DNA of 64,000 nt from Bacteroidota bacterium. GTDB taxonomy: Bacteria > Bacteroidota > Bacteroidia > Cytophagales > Cyclobacteriaceae. The translations under genes were made by a program, and so were the position numbers. Shown here one piece after another: positions 62,639 through 64,000 of the stretch (its first letter is position 1; each line of letters starts with the position of its first letter). The stretch covers positions 1 through 64,000 of the forward strand of contig JAFDYU010000017.1 of NCBI GenBank assembly GCA_018267285.1, in the 5' to 3' direction. The notes below the pieces were generated by a model, which was not told the DNA's origin, did no database searches, and saw nothing but the letters and a program-made list of their open reading frames with translations.

Positions 62639-64000
62639 TTACAAAGGGATGTTGCCGTGCTTTTTTCTCGGCAGTTTGGCCACTTTGTTTTCCAGCATCT
62701 GAAAAGCTTTAATCAATTTTATGCGGGTTTGCTCCGGAAAAATCACTTCATCGATATAGCCACGGTGGGCCGCACGATACGGATTGGCAAATTTCTTGGT
62801 GTACTCTTCTACTTTTTCATCGAGTTTGGCCTGTGGGTTGGCGGCTTCGGAAATTTCCTTTTTAAAAATAATCTCAGCCGCACCTTTTGCCCCCATCACG
62901 GCAATCTCGGCCGTAGGCCAGGCGTAGTTTAAATCGGCTCCAATGTGTTTGCTGTTCATCACATCGTAAGCACCGCCATAAGCCTTTCGGGTAATTACGG
63001 TAACACGTGGTACGGTGGCCTCGCTGAAGGCAAACAGCAATTTCGCGCCATTGGTAATGATGGCGTTCCACTCCTGATCGGTGCCCGGCAAAAAACCCGG
63101 GACATCTTCAAGAACCAGCAACGGAATATTAAACGAATCGCAAAAACGAACAAAACGGGCTCCTTTAACGCTGGAGTGTATGTCTAAAACACCAGCCAAC
63201 GATGCGGGTTGGTTGCCCACAATGCCAATGCTTCTGCCGGCTAACCGGGCAAAGCCGACCACTATATTTTCTGCGAAATTTTTGTGTACCTCAAAAAACG
63301 AATTTTCATCCACAATGCCATTTACCACTTCGCGCATATCGTACGGCTGATTGGGGTTTGACGGTACAATTTCGTTTAACGCGGTTCGTTTTTCATCGCC
63401 CGAAGTGTACGGCAACCGGGGAGCATCGTCTTCACAGTTTTGAGGAATGTAGCTGAATAGTTTTTTTATTTCGTTGATGCACTCCGCTTCATTTGCGCAG
63501 GCAAAGTGAGTAACCCCACTTTTCATGCTGTGTGTACTGGCACCACCCAGTTCTTCGGCCGTAACGTTTTCATGCGTAACTGTCTTCACTACGTTTGGCC
63601 CGGTAACGAACATGAACGAAGTGTTCTCTACCATAAAAATAAAATCGGTCATGGCGGGAGAATAAACTGCGCCTCCCGCACAAGGCCCCATAATAGCCGA
63701 AATTTGCGGCACCACACCCGATGCCATTACATTTCGGTAAAAAATATCGGCATAACCGCCCAGCGAAACTACCCCTTCCTGAATCCGAGCCCCACCACTG
63801 TCGTTCAGCCCGATTAACGGAGCGCCATTTTTCATAGCAAGCTCCATCACTTTAACAATTTTTTCGGCATGGGTCTCTGAAAGTGAGCCACCAAACACGG
63901 TGAAATCTTGCGAGAAGACATACACCAGTCTTCCTTGTATGGTTCCGTAGCCGGTAATTACGCCATCTCCCAAATAGTATTCTTTGTCGAGGCCAAAGTC
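62639..64000 (-). CDS. Acyl-CoA carboxylase beta subunit (propionyl-CoA carboxylase type), N-terminus outside the window
   Basis: About 453 residues are visible. The frame stays open to base 64000 ([14 protein letters not shown]), so the first 60-70 residues of a roughly 515-residue protein are missing. Motifs fit PccB: '[16 protein letters not shown]', '[13 protein letters not shown]', '[17 protein letters not shown]', '[14 protein letters not shown]' and '[14 protein letters not shown]'. It would transfer carboxyl from biotin to propionyl-CoA, giving methylmalonyl-CoA. It differs clearly from the MCC-type subunit at 44503-46128. No biotin-carrier subunit is visible. Confidence 0.92.
   Translation of the reverse strand, partial: DFGLDKEYYLGDGVITGYGTIQGRLVYVFSQDFTVFGGSLSETHAEKIVKVMELAMKNGAPLIGLNDSGGARIQEGVVSLGGYADIFYRNVMASGVVPQISAIMGPCAGGAVYSPAMTDFIFMVENTSFMFVTGPNVVKTVTHENVTAEELGGASTHSMKSGVTHFACANEAECINEIKKLFSYIPQNCEDDAPRLPYTSGDEKRTALNEIVPSNPNQPYDMREVVNGIVDENSFFEVHKNFAENIVVGFARLAGRSIGIVGNQPASLAGVLDIHSSVKGARFVRFCDSFNIPLLVLEDVPGFLPGTDQEWNAIITNGAKLLFAFSEATVPRVTVITRKAYGGAYDVMNSKHIGADLNYAWPTAEIAVMGAKGAAEIIFKKEISEAANPQAKLDEKVEEYTKKFANPYRAAHRGYIDEVIFPEQTRIKLIKAFQMLENKVAKLPRKKHGNIPL

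Overview
The window reads as chromosomal DNA of a Bacteroidota bacterium, most likely order Cytophagales. The basis is gene content: a large beta-strand repeat surface protein with a Bacteroidota-type signal peptide, ExbB-ExbD-ExbD-TonB clusters with a PstS-like lipoprotein, a carboxypeptidase-like/plug/barrel outer-membrane receptor, a LytTR two-component pair, a Bacteroidota-type LptD, a fused Wzz/BY-kinase, a ComA-like phosphosulfolactate synthase, and several upstream TAnnTTTG boxes, the known -7 element of this phylum. Coding density is very high. No gene-free stretch reaches 300 bases. I saw no rRNA, tRNA, insertion sequence, prophage or CRISPR array, although tRNAs cannot be excluded by eye. 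Both ends cut a gene.

Layout. (1) 1-11093, minus strand: dCMP deaminase, an MFS/NTT-like transporter with HEAT repeats and a cNMP-binding domain, then a tight run of a membrane STAND NTPase with WD40 repeats, an outer-membrane barrel protein, a lipoprotein and a long repeat protein that leaves the window. This last run is the most unusual locus here. (2) 11169-13057: DUF2911 protein, a small secreted protein and DedA. (3) 13304-20253: two Ton energy-transduction modules. (4) 20263-25179: a LytTR response regulator/sensor kinase pair divergent from an outer-membrane receptor, with a direct repeat of LytTR geometry between them. (5) 25241-32526: HflX, then exopolysaccharide genes (glycosyltransferase, export lipoprotein, tyrosine autokinase, PHP phosphatase, epimerase). 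(6) 32633-43578: TPR protein, phosphosulfolactate synthase, AroE, UvrB, a BNR-repeat protein, desaturase, a lipoprotein, PriA and MgtC. (7) 43579-52504: SirB1-like protein, acyl-CoA carboxylase beta subunit, MlaD-like protein, cell-wall amidase, LptD and LysS. (8) 52507-64000: a HepT/MntA toxin-antitoxin pair, proline dehydrogenase, AroB, AroA, a cobalamin-type binding protein, a PAS kinase, two YfiR-family proteins, an M42 peptidase, MsrB, a secreted protein, and a truncated propionyl-CoA-type carboxylase.

Functional threads. Envelope biogenesis and energisation dominate: Ton systems, LptD, MlaD, amidase, exopolysaccharide, receptor. Three shikimate-pathway genes (aroE, aroB, aroA) are dispersed. 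Regulatory candidates include a 24-bp palindrome just upstream of uvrB, a palindrome in the amidase/lptD divergent region, and a -7 box built into a terminator arm before a YfiR gene. Several genes depend on non-ATG starts (TTG or GTG), and the repeat surface protein has no in-frame ATG at all.
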